55,624 bases of DNA from Prochlorococcus sp. AG-363-B11 (GTDB lineage: Bacteria; Cyanobacteriota; Cyanobacteriia; PCC-6307; Cyanobiaceae), in NCBI GenBank assembly GCA_003278425.1, contig QCFE01000011.1, positions 1 to 55,624 of the forward strand. Direction: 5' to 3'. The notes beneath the pieces are model-generated. The model was given only the letters and a program-made list of their open reading frames with translations. It was not told where the DNA came from and did not search any database. The translations under genes and the position numbers were made by a program. This document shows, one piece after another, positions 47,149 to 55,624 of the stretch; within the stretch, counting starts at the first letter, position 1; every line of letters starts with the position of its first letter.

Positions 47149-48984
47149 TTAATAATTTGCTCCAGTACGACGATGATGTACAGCTGTAACTCCATTTTGA
47201 TCTAGGACTTTCCCATGTAAAACTTCTGCATAAATTAACCAATGGTCTCCACATTCCATTCGCTGTTTTACACAACACTCTATCCAGGCTAAACCTTCTG
47301 GCAGTATGGGTTGATTACCTGGAGTTCTTAAGAGTGTAAGGCCTGACAAACGATTTGCTCCTGGGGGGAAAGGCTGAAGAAACTGCTTGAGTAATTTGTT
47401 GTGATTATCCTCATTAAGAATATTGAGTGCAAAAAGGTCTTCATTATGAAGGAGAGACTCTACGGCTCTGTCTTTGGCAACAGCAATTGTGATTCCAGGG
47501 GGAGAGAAACTGGCTTGACTAATCCAGCTTGCAACCATGGCACTGTTTATGTTGCCCTCCTCTTCATTTTTTTGAGCTGTTAAAACAGATAAGGATCCAA
47601 CAACTTTTCCAAGTGCTAATAATGCAGGATCACTTTTGCTTATATTAATTCCTCCGCTTAGTCGACGTTTTTGTTTCTTTTCTTCTGATATTAGTTTACG
47701 ACCAAATTTTGTCCCTATTTCTTCTATGGTTTTCAGAATTTCTGCATTAGGACTAAATTTAATTTTGATGGGCTGAAAACCAAATTCAAAGCCTCCGTCA
47801 AGTAATTTATTTTCTAATAGATCTAAAGCTTCTCCACTCCATCCATAACTACCAAAAATACCTACTTGCTTTTTCCTATCGCCTTCAGAAAGAAGAGTCC
47901 CAAGAGCTGACACAATGGGTGTTGGTGCATGTCCACCAAGAGTTGGAGAGCCAATTAGATAGGCATCTGCTTCATGAATAGCTGTTGCTAATTCATTTGT
48001 TGAAGTGAATTCACAATTGAGGCTTTTTACATGAACTCCTGTTGCATTGATTCCTTTGGCTAAAGTATCGGCTATAGTTGCGGTGTTTCCATATGCACTA
48101 GCAAATAACATAACAATATTTATAGATGCATTACTTTGTTGATCCCCCCATCTTTGGTAATCATTTAATAAACTACGCCAACTCGTTTCAATAGTGGGAC
48201 CATGACTGGGTGCAATCGTACGGATATTAAGTAATTCAAGTTTTTCTACAATGCGATTAATTTGATTAAGCATTGGAGTCATAAGACAGTCAAAATAATG
48301 TCGACGTTCGTCTTCTGTGCTAACTCTATTCTTTTCTTCCCATTCTTGAGTACATATATGTGCTCCAAAAAGCTTATCACTCATGAGAAAACCTGTTGTT
48401 TCTTCAAAAGTTATAAGTCCACCTGGCCAACGAGCAGTAGGAGATGGGATTAATTTGATTACATAACCATTAGATATAGATATAGTCGTCTCTTGTTTTA
48501 TTAAACTTATTTTAGGAATTGGAGGAATATCTACTTGAAGAGTTGTATTATCATCTTTTGTAGGCTTAACTTGAGTCCAAAGCTCTGTGAGTAATTTTCC
48601 ACCTGGGTTAGAGCAGATTATTTTTAGATTTTTGTATTCTTTAGATAGCTTTCGAAGAAGTTGAACTCTATTAGGATTGATATGACCAACAATGACTATT
48701 AGTTCTTTAAGATTTTTGGAGATGATTTTGTTTAGAGCTGGAATAAATACCTCTTCAAAATTTGCTCCAGGAGGATTAGTCAGTACTGCAGTCAAATCTT
48801 GCTTTTTAAAAAAAAGAAAAGAATTAGAAGTTGTACCTTTTCCTAGCGAATATTCAACTTCAAATCGTAGTTTTTTGGGACTTAGACATCTCAGTGAAAT
48901 AAATCCATCATCGATAGAAAAATTGATGACACTTTTAGTATTTGCTTGTTCTTCTGATGATTGACTGGTCGCAGGATGTGGCAT
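47149..48984 (-). CDS. flv1: Flavodiiron protein, Flv1-type (degenerate iron site)
   Basis: A class C flavodiiron protein with 611 residues: metallo-beta-lactamase-like (1-270), flavodoxin-like (about 285-430) and flavin-reductase (about 455-611) domains. The usual iron ligands HxExDH are HINPNR here (His101, Asn103, Asn105, Arg106), and the later His is Arg (ARWP, Arg185); the Asp and SHGP histidine remain. Such substitutions mark the FLVA (Flv1/Flv2) partner. With Flv3 it reduces O2 to water after photosystem I. Its ATG overlaps the flv3 stop by one base. Confidence 0.93.
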   Translation of the reverse strand: MPHPATSQSSEEQANTKSVINFSIDDGFISLRCLSPKKLRFEVEYSLGKGTTSNSFLFFKKQDLTAVLTNPPGANFEEVFIPALNKIISKNLKELIVIVGHINPNRVQLLRKLSKEYKNLKIICSNPGGKLLTELWTQVKPTKDDNTTLQVDIPPIPKISLIKQETTISISNGYVIKLIPSPTARWPGGLITFEETTGFLMSDKLFGAHICTQEWEEKNRVSTEDERRHYFDCLMTPMLNQINRIVEKLELLNIRTIAPSHGPTIETSWRSLLNDYQRWGDQQSNASINIVMLFASAYGNTATIADTLAKGINATGVHVKSLNCEFTSTNELATAIHEADAYLIGSPTLGGHAPTPIVSALGTLLSEGDRKKQVGIFGSYGWSGEALDLLENKLLDGGFEFGFQPIKIKFSPNAEILKTIEEIGTKFGRKLISEEKKQKRRLSGGINISKSDPALLALGKVVGSLSVLTAQKNEEEGNINSAMVASWISQASFSPPGITIAVAKDRAVESLLHNEDLFALNILNEDNHNKLLKQFLQPFPPGANRLSGLTLLRTPGNQPILPEGLAWIECCVKQRMECGDHWLIYAEVLHGKVLDQNGVTAVHHRRTGANY

Positions 48985-50756
48985 TAGTAAGAGGTCCCGA
49001 CTTTTCTATGATGTACGGCAGTTTTTGCTTCTGCATTGGAAATGTTTCCATGTTCTACTAATGCATAGATAATCCAATGATCAGTGGTTTCTAGCCTTTG
49101 TTTTACTAGACAATCTAAATATGCAAGTGCATCACTTAAAACAGGTCCCCCTTGCGCTACATTTTCAATTATAGAAATGCCTTCAAAACGGTCTGCCCCT
49201 GGAGGAAATCGTTTTAAGAATTGTCGAAATAGTTGTTGGTAGTTATTCTCTTCAAGAACATTCAAGACAAAACGATCGCCTACCTGCATTAGCGATTCAA
49301 TTGCTCGGTCTTTTGCAACTGCAATAGTTAATCCAGGAGGTTTGAAACTAGCTTGACTCACCCAGCTTGCTACCATTGCACCTCGACGTCTCTCTTGATT
49401 ATGACCCTGACTTGCAGTTACTACATATAGACCTCCACTAATGCGCCCTAGTGCTTTGACTAAATCACCATCAAAACTTTTAATAGTAGCAATATTCTTT
49501 TTCCGGTTTAGTAATTGTCCGAGGTCAGTTCCTGCTTCTTCAAATCGTTGAAATGTATTAGCATCAGGTGACTTTTTAATTCTTAATGGTGCAAATGCTT
49601 CCTTTTGACCAAGCCCTCTGAGTTGATTGGCAATTACATCGATTGGTTCATCATTTTCTCCAAAACTTTCATATACCCCTATCCATTGCTTTTGTTTTAA
49701 TGCCGCAAGTAATGTTCCTATTGCACTCTGGAGTTCTGTATCAGCTTGACTTGGCCATGTTGGTAAAATAACAGCTTTTGCTTCTCCAATTAGTGCACTC
49801 AGTTCTTGACTGTCAGACGCTCTGATATCAACAAGTTGAACTTGAGCTTCGGCTTTATTTGCTCCTAAGGCAATTGCTTGACTAAGGCGATCACAAAAAC
49901 CATATTGGCTGATATAGCAAACAGCAGCATATCCATCTGTAGTATTTCTTTGACTACTCCACTGATGATAATTATTCAGCCATAGCTCTATGTTGTGCTG
50001 GAGTAAAGGCCCATGACCAACGGCAATGATTTTAATATCTGGCAAGCTTTTAATTCTTTTGAGTGCTTGAAGGACACTGCGAGCATTTGGCCCCATCAAG
50101 CAATCGTAGTAGTAGCGGAAATCTGAACCAATAACCTCTGGCTTTAGATCAAAAAGTTCATCAGTACAGTAATGGAGTCCAAAGGCATCACATGTATAAA
50201 GAATATTTGTTCCATGATCAAAAGAAAAAATAGTGTCTGGCCAGTGAAGATTGGGAGCACTGATAAATTGAAGTGTATGGTGAATTCCATTCGATGAGTT
50301 TTCCCCTAAGTCAAGCTCATCACCAGTTTTTATAGCTGTTGATTTGAAGGGTCGATGAACTTGGTTTTCTAGAAATTGTAAAGCTACTTTTGAACCATAA
50401 ATTTCAATGTTGTTGTTGAGGTCGAGAATGTCACTGATTAAGCCAGAGTGATCTGGTTCAGTATGGCTTACTACTAAATAATCAATTGTTGCAGGATCAA
50501 CTTTTTCTTGTAAAAGCTTTAACCAGATTTCTTTAAATTTCACATGACTGGTGTCAATTAAAACTGTTTTTTCACCTTGAATAATAAAACTGTTGTAGGT
50601 TGTTCCATTTCTTAAGCCAAACTCAATATCAAAGCGACTGCGCTCCCAATCTAGTGAACGAATGGTCGTGGTATTTAGCCCTATGCTTTCGCATTGTAAG
50701 GAAAGCTTAGAGTTGCTTGCTGATGTTTCTATGACGGTTGCTGAGTTGTTCCCCAT
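48984..50756 (-). CDS. flv3: Flavodiiron protein, Flv3-type (complete iron site)
   Basis: The canonical partner of the pair, 590 residues with the same three domains. The diiron ligands are intact: VSHTEPDH (His98, Glu100, Asp102, His103), His171 (NLHWPD), Asp190 and His248 (VGHGP). FLVB proteins (Flv3/Flv4) keep these residues. The Flv1/Flv3 complex protects photosystem I in fluctuating light by sending electrons to oxygen. The ATG is at 50756; a 144-bp gap upstream must hold its promoter. The order flv3-flv1-FMN reductase suggests a single transcript. Confidence 0.95.
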   Translation of the reverse strand: MGNNSATVIETSASNSKLSLQCESIGLNTTTIRSLDWERSRFDIEFGLRNGTTYNSFIIQGEKTVLIDTSHVKFKEIWLKLLQEKVDPATIDYLVVSHTEPDHSGLISDILDLNNNIEIYGSKVALQFLENQVHRPFKSTAIKTGDELDLGENSSNGIHHTLQFISAPNLHWPDTIFSFDHGTNILYTCDAFGLHYCTDELFDLKPEVIGSDFRYYYDCLMGPNARSVLQALKRIKSLPDIKIIAVGHGPLLQHNIELWLNNYHQWSSQRNTTDGYAAVCYISQYGFCDRLSQAIALGANKAEAQVQLVDIRASDSQELSALIGEAKAVILPTWPSQADTELQSAIGTLLAALKQKQWIGVYESFGENDEPIDVIANQLRGLGQKEAFAPLRIKKSPDANTFQRFEEAGTDLGQLLNRKKNIATIKSFDGDLVKALGRISGGLYVVTASQGHNQERRRGAMVASWVSQASFKPPGLTIAVAKDRAIESLMQVGDRFVLNVLEENNYQQLFRQFLKRFPPGADRFEGISIIENVAQGGPVLSDALAYLDCLVKQRLETTDHWIIYALVEHGNISNAEAKTAVHHRKVGTSY

Positions 50757-50900
50757 AGATTCTACCGATCATGATTAATACTTTAAGTTGTACTCGAGTG
50801 AATTTGAGACTTATTCTAGAGAACAGAAACTATAGAGACTCTTTTGTCAGTTCGCGAGCGATGCTATTGATTTATTAAAATCTTATTAGCTGACTTCCTT

Positions 50901-51770
50901 TTAGGTTTTTATTGCCATTGCGTTTAACATTGCTTTTTGGGCTTGAACTTGACTGTAAGAGACTAAATCTCGAATAAAAGTATTTTGAGATTCAGGGAAT
51001 TTTGGATTTGAAGCGAATGGTAATGCACCTGCAATTGAAGGACCAGTTGTTTCTTCTGTTGAAGGTGTTATGACGACCAGTTCATCATCTAATGCACTCT
51101 TGTATTTCCACCATAGATCTGGAGAGCTCATTATATTATTTTGATAGGCATAATTTCTTATAGAAGATGTATTCTTAGAATTCTTAGTTGCTTCTTTGTT
51201 GTCTTGATTGAGCAATAATCTTTTTTCGACTAGATCTGACAACAATGTATTTCTATCTTTTCCACGTAACTGGAAAAGAATAAAAGGATCTTCTTTAAAT
51301 TGATCCCCCATTAAAAAATAAATAGCACTTATATGTTTGCATGGATTTGCTTGATCAGGACAGCTGCATTCACTTTTTACTTCTTGAAGGTTAAATGGAA
51401 ATAGCCTTTTCCCAGTCGTTGCAAAAGCATCTTCTATGTCTTTTGGCATAACTCCAGCTAATAATTGAGCTGACCATTTTGCTTTTTTTGCTAGTGCGTC
51501 AATTACATAATTCCAATCCTCATCATCGAGAACATCTAGCCAAAGCTTTACTTTGTATGGTTTTTCCTCTGTACCTTGTACTCTTGCATGAACTCTTCGT
51601 CCCTCGAAGCGTATTGATGTCACATTTCCTTCTCTTGCATAACCCCAGGCACGTTCTAGGCGTTTTTTATATCGATATGAATTGATTAGTTCCATCCATT
51701 GTTCGACCCACCAGGATTGTTCTCCTAGTCCTTTTCTACTGAGCGCTGTTGTTATTTCAGTTTTGTTCAT
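50901..51770 (-). CDS. SWIM zinc-finger protein
   Basis: A 289-residue protein with the SWIM pattern CxCxnCxH in SECSCPDQANPCKH (Cys135, Cys137, Cys144, His146). The N-terminus, with WVEQWMELINSYRYKKRLERAWGYAREGNV, is the typical lead-in of bacterial SWIM proteins. SWIM fingers bind DNA or proteins and are often encoded next to SNF2 helicases; here the SNF2 gene lies immediately upstream with only 16 bp between. The pair probably acts together on DNA or nucleoprotein complexes. Function in vivo is not known. Confidence 0.93.
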   Translation of the reverse strand: MNKTEITTALSRKGLGEQSWWVEQWMELINSYRYKKRLERAWGYAREGNVTSIRFEGRRVHARVQGTEEKPYKVKLWLDVLDDEDWNYVIDALAKKAKWSAQLLAGVMPKDIEDAFATTGKRLFPFNLQEVKSECSCPDQANPCKHISAIYFLMGDQFKEDPFILFQLRGKDRNTLLSDLVEKRLLLNQDNKEATKNSKNTSSIRNYAYQNNIMSSPDLWWKYKSALDDELVVITPSTEETTGPSIAGALPFASNPKFPESQNTFIRDLVSYSQVQAQKAMLNAMAIKT

Positions 51771-51786
51771 GATTGTGTTTGGATTT

Positions 51787-54700
51787 CTATTCCTTGTTGT
51801 CTAAAACAACTAATTCGCTGAGCTCATCAACACTAAGCTTGCCAAGCCAATTTTCTCCAGATCCCACTATATTTTCAGCAAGCTGTGATTTTTCAAATAT
51901 CATTTGATTAATTTTCTCCTCAATAGAACCCGTGGTAATGAATTTGTGAACGATTACACTTTTAGTCTGACCAATTCGATATGCACGATCTGTAGCTTGA
52001 TTTTCTACAGCTGGATTCCACCATCGATCAATGTGAAAAACATGATTAGCTCTAGTTAGGTTCAAACCTAATCCTCCTGCTTTTAATGAAAGCAAAAATA
52101 GTTTTGGTCCTCGCGGATCATGTTGAAAACGATCTATCATTTCTTGTCTTTGTATTTTCGAGCTTCCTCCATGAAGGAAAGGAACTTCAACTTGCCATTC
52201 TTTCATTAGATACGATTGAAGCAGATGTCCCCATTCAGTAAATTGAGTAAATAGTAAAGCTCGGTCATTTGTTTCAAAAACTTCTTCAAGTATTTGATTA
52301 AGTCTTTGTAGCTTTGAAGAACGTTCAAGAAAATTATTATTAATCTCTGTTTCTTTTAAATTAAGTGCAGGGTGATTGCATATTTGTTTAAGACGAGTGA
52401 GTAGACCTAATGTTTTTCCATGACGTTGATTGAGTGGTGATGATGCGATTTCTTTTAGATTTGTCTCTACAGTTTTTTTATATAGACTTTCTTGCTCTTT
52501 ACTGAGACTTACCCATTCATTTAACTCAATTTTATTCGGTAAATCTGAGATAATTGATTTGTCCGTTTTTAATCGCCTTAATATAAATGGCCCTACACGT
52601 GCTTTGAGATCTTTTAAAGAAGAGATATCTCCGTAATGTTCAATAGGAAGTTTGTACCTTTGATTAAAAAAATTTTCTTCTCCGAGTACTTTTGGGTTGA
52701 GGAAATTCATAAGAGCCCACAGTTCACTGATACGGTTTTCGATGGGTGTTCCTGTCAATGCAATTCGAAGAGGATCATGTTTTAGACCTTTGCTAATTTC
52801 TCTAATTGCAATACTTTGCTTTGCATTTGAGTTTTTTATTGCTTGTGCTTCATCAATAACAACACCTTGCCAGTTGATATTTTTAAATAGCTCATTATCT
52901 CTACAGGCTAGGCTGTAACTTGTGATGCAGATATCAATTTCCTGTAGTGACTTTTTGAGTTTTTCTACGGTGTTTGCTCTGTTTGCGCCATAGTGCTCAA
53001 TAAGAGATAACCCTGGAGTAAATGTGATCGCTTCTCTTTTCCAATTGGTTAGAACTGAAGTTGGTGCAATAAGTAATAAAGGTTTTTTCAGCTCGCCTTG
53101 GTTTTTTAATTGTTGGATGAATGCTAGTAATTGAATTGTTTTTCCCAGGCCCATGTCATCTGCTAGGCATGCTCCTTGATGAAAGTAATATAGAAAAGTA
53201 AGCCAGCCTAGACCTCGTTGTTGATATGGTCTTAGTTGTCCATGAAATCCTTCCGGATCTGCTATAGGTTCAGGAGATTGTTGTTGGTGATATTGTTCTA
53301 AAACAGACTTTAGTCTTGGTCCAGGAGTAAATTGATGTACGGGAAGTTTGAGAAGGCTATTACCTTGAGTGGAGGTTAGAGTTAATGCTTCATCAAGGTT
53401 GAGGTGTGGTGGGTTACAGAGAAATTTTTCAACATTTTTTAGATCATTAGGCCGTAATTCGATCCAAGTACCTTTGTGGTTAATTAGAGGACTTTTTTTC
53501 TTTCCAAGTATTTGTAATTCTTGTAAAGTTAAATCTATACCTCCTATTCTTAAATCCCAACTCCAATCTAGATTTTCCCCTGGTTTTGCACCGTTAGATC
53601 TTTCTTTTAGCTCTGCCTTGATTGTTATGCCTAGTCGACTAGAGACGCCTTTGGACAAACTTTTAGGAAGTATTACTCCAATTCCATTATCACGTAGTTG
53701 TTGTGATGCTGTTTTAATGAATACAAATGCCTCAGCTGGTGATAATTGCATTACTTGAGGTGTTGGGGTTTCGAGCCCTCGTTCAATAGCAGGAAAAATT
53801 TTTAGTGCTCTACCGAGACCTTCTAAAAGAATTTCACTAGGGTGTGTCACTTTTATTTCTCCGATCTCTACGCTATTTGAGTCTGCTTCCCAAACTTTAT
53901 CTGCAGAAATTGTAAGTGCTGGATTGGACTCTGCTTGCAAGAGAAAATGTAAAGTCCATAGAGTGTCATCCTCAATTGGTGGAACTAATTCAAAACATGT
54001 TTTTGCATCTTTGAGATTAGGATATAAGGCTTCTTTCCAATTGCTAGTAGCTTTTTCTAGACGTTTTATATCTTCATCGCATAAATCAATGTATCCATTC
54101 GCTGATCCAAGTGCTGTTTGCCAAGCTGATAGCAATGGATCTAAATCTTTAGTTTGTTTTTCAAAGTCTTCTCGCAGCTGGGCATCAATAATTTCTTTTA
54201 AGACATTTATCACTACTTTCCGGTCCTGTCTAAAGAGTGATGATGCAATAGGGTTTGGTGAAGCACTAGGGTTTTTTGATTCTGATTCATTGTTGCTGCT
54301 TTTGTTGTTTTTGTTTCTCCAGGGAATTGCACACATGACTACCAATGGCATTTTTTGGATAAACTCTTCTAGTCTTTTTCGTTCATCTTCTTGATTGAGT
54401 AATGGAACCCATCGAGCACGATGGTGCTTTGACTCTTCTTTACTTAATTCTATTTGTGGTAGCCATAATCCATTCGCTATCAGACTTAAGGACCAACGCT
54501 GTAAATGTGTCCACCAAAGTATTTCTTCACTAAAATCAGCATCTTTGAGAGATAGGGGTAATTGTGTTAACCATTGTGAGACTTCCCAAGGAGATATTGC
54601 GAGACCATTGATTTTCCATGGCCATAATTCATAGTTGTTTGGAGATGTTTCTCCAGCTAGCAAGGGAAGGATGCCCCATTCTTGATCCCCCTCGGAGTTC

Positions 54701-54975
54701 TTTCTGTTATGAGTTGTTTTGGTTTGGAGAGAAGATTTACTTGGCAGTGTGAGGCACGCTGTTCTATTTATTGACTCTTTAGGCAATATGTTTTTTTTCT
54801 CCAACCAAATTCTTAATTCTTCTGAAGACAGTGTGTATGGATGAGGACTAGGACTAGATTCTGGTTTTTTGGGATTGACCATTTGCCATGTATCCGCCCA
54901 AAGGAATAACACTGGAGATTTTTCAGATGGTAAATCTTCAGATTGGGTCAACCAAGTGGCGTGTAGCAAGCTCAT
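51787..54975 (-). CDS. SNF2-family helicase/ATPase (HepA/Rad54-like)
   Basis: A 1062-residue SWI2/SNF2 ATPase, a DNA translocase that uses ATP to remodel nucleoprotein. The first ~560 residues are a poorly conserved accessory region ending in a bacterial SNF2-associated module. Helicase motifs follow: DDMGLGKT (near 605), DEAQAIKN (near 708), TGTPIENR (about 745), the C-terminal half with FTQFTEWG, GGLGLNL and RAYRIGQ near the end. All key residues are present. The start ATG at 54975 is divergent from alaS. It forms an operon with the downstream SWIM gene. Confidence 0.95.
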   Translation of the reverse strand: MSLLHATWLTQSEDLPSEKSPVLFLWADTWQMVNPKKPESSPSPHPYTLSSEELRIWLEKKNILPKESINRTACLTLPSKSSLQTKTTHNRKNSEGDQEWGILPLLAGETSPNNYELWPWKINGLAISPWEVSQWLTQLPLSLKDADFSEEILWWTHLQRWSLSLIANGLWLPQIELSKEESKHHRARWVPLLNQEDERKRLEEFIQKMPLVVMCAIPWRNKNNKSSNNESESKNPSASPNPIASSLFRQDRKVVINVLKEIIDAQLREDFEKQTKDLDPLLSAWQTALGSANGYIDLCDEDIKRLEKATSNWKEALYPNLKDAKTCFELVPPIEDDTLWTLHFLLQAESNPALTISADKVWEADSNSVEIGEIKVTHPSEILLEGLGRALKIFPAIERGLETPTPQVMQLSPAEAFVFIKTASQQLRDNGIGVILPKSLSKGVSSRLGITIKAELKERSNGAKPGENLDWSWDLRIGGIDLTLQELQILGKKKSPLINHKGTWIELRPNDLKNVEKFLCNPPHLNLDEALTLTSTQGNSLLKLPVHQFTPGPRLKSVLEQYHQQQSPEPIADPEGFHGQLRPYQQRGLGWLTFLYYFHQGACLADDMGLGKTIQLLAFIQQLKNQGELKKPLLLIAPTSVLTNWKREAITFTPGLSLIEHYGANRANTVEKLKKSLQEIDICITSYSLACRDNELFKNINWQGVVIDEAQAIKNSNAKQSIAIREISKGLKHDPLRIALTGTPIENRISELWALMNFLNPKVLGEENFFNQRYKLPIEHYGDISSLKDLKARVGPFILRRLKTDKSIISDLPNKIELNEWVSLSKEQESLYKKTVETNLKEIASSPLNQRHGKTLGLLTRLKQICNHPALNLKETEINNNFLERSSKLQRLNQILEEVFETNDRALLFTQFTEWGHLLQSYLMKEWQVEVPFLHGGSSKIQRQEMIDRFQHDPRGPKLFLLSLKAGGLGLNLTRANHVFHIDRWWNPAVENQATDRAYRIGQTKSVIVHKFITTGSIEEKINQMIFEKSQLAENIVGSGENWLGKLSVDELSELVVLDNKE

Positions 54976-55077
54976 ATTAAGGATGTATTAAACATCTAAT
55001 TGTTTTTCTACTTTGCTTTCTTTGTAGCAAGCAATAACAATAGTGATTTTGAAAAATTTCATAGTCAATAATGGCAG

Positions 55078-55624
<547 letters not shown>

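Noticed and set aside
50785-50800. Palindromic ACTCGAGT upstream of flv3, possible regulator site
   Set aside because: An eight-base palindrome is expected by chance at this length, and it does not match the NtcA GTA-N8-TAC pattern.
53369-54634. Several open frames of 79-156 codons antisense to the SNF2 gene
   Set aside because: All are opposite to the SNF2 coding frame and show Ser/Cys/Phe-rich, low-information sequence typical of antisense shadows.

Overview
The window looks like a stretch of core chromosome from a low-GC, streamlined marine picocyanobacterium, most probably Prochlorococcus of the low-light type. This rests on strong AT richness, very short intergenic gaps, and cyanobacterial genes: a class C flavodiiron pair, a Gap2-type GAPDH, a lumenal CYP38/TLP40-like cyclophilin, CbiD and a glycine-rich RRM protein. 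The gene order dnaN, PRC-barrel protein, purL, purF, gyrA-like, TPR, queG, DUF502, nusB, ftsY, rsbU-like, argH matches, from memory, the order at coordinate 1 of finished Prochlorococcus genomes. Clade and strain are inference.

Layout: (1) 1-6.4 kb: recN and the 5' part of uvrA leftward, then an ABC1/UbiB-like kinase, a DUF1400-like exported protein and thrC rightward. (2) 6.37-6.73 kb: a 360-bp AT-rich gap with DnaA-box-like words, where the base skew of the + strand appears to switch; it is the best candidate for the replication origin. (3) 6.7-12.5 kb: dnaN, PRC-barrel protein, purL, purF. (4) 12.5-17 kb, leftward: queG, TPR protein, gyrA/parC-like. (5) 17-23.4 kb, rightward: DUF502, nusB, ftsY, a GAF/PP2C phosphatase, argH, RRM protein. 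(6) 23.4-34 kb: dusA, msrB, grpE-dnaJ-tusA-like-rsgA, then murC-murB-ybaB leftward, gap2, and cyclophilin-thiL leftward. (7) 34-36.3 kb: efp, accB and pdxA. (8) 36.4-39.2 kb: an epimerase-like protein and a patch of small, poorly known genes including an HNH nuclease. (9) 39.2-46.4 kb: aminotransferase, cbiD, guaA, two unknown proteins and penicillin-binding protein 2. (10) 46.5-55 kb, leftward: an FMN reductase with flv1/flv3, then a SNF2 helicase with its SWIM partner. (11) The 5' end of alaS closes the window.

The genes serve housekeeping: replication, repair, purine, amino-acid and cell-wall synthesis, protein targeting and folding, and photosynthetic electron-sink chemistry. I see no CRISPR array, prophage, insertion sequence, rRNA or tRNA gene. 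I did not find a convincing new multi-gene system. The most rewarding places for a second look are the origin candidate, the small-gene patch at 37.3-39.2 kb, the unknown pair before the PBP2 gene, the 12-G run inside ftsY and the hairpin in the alaS leader.
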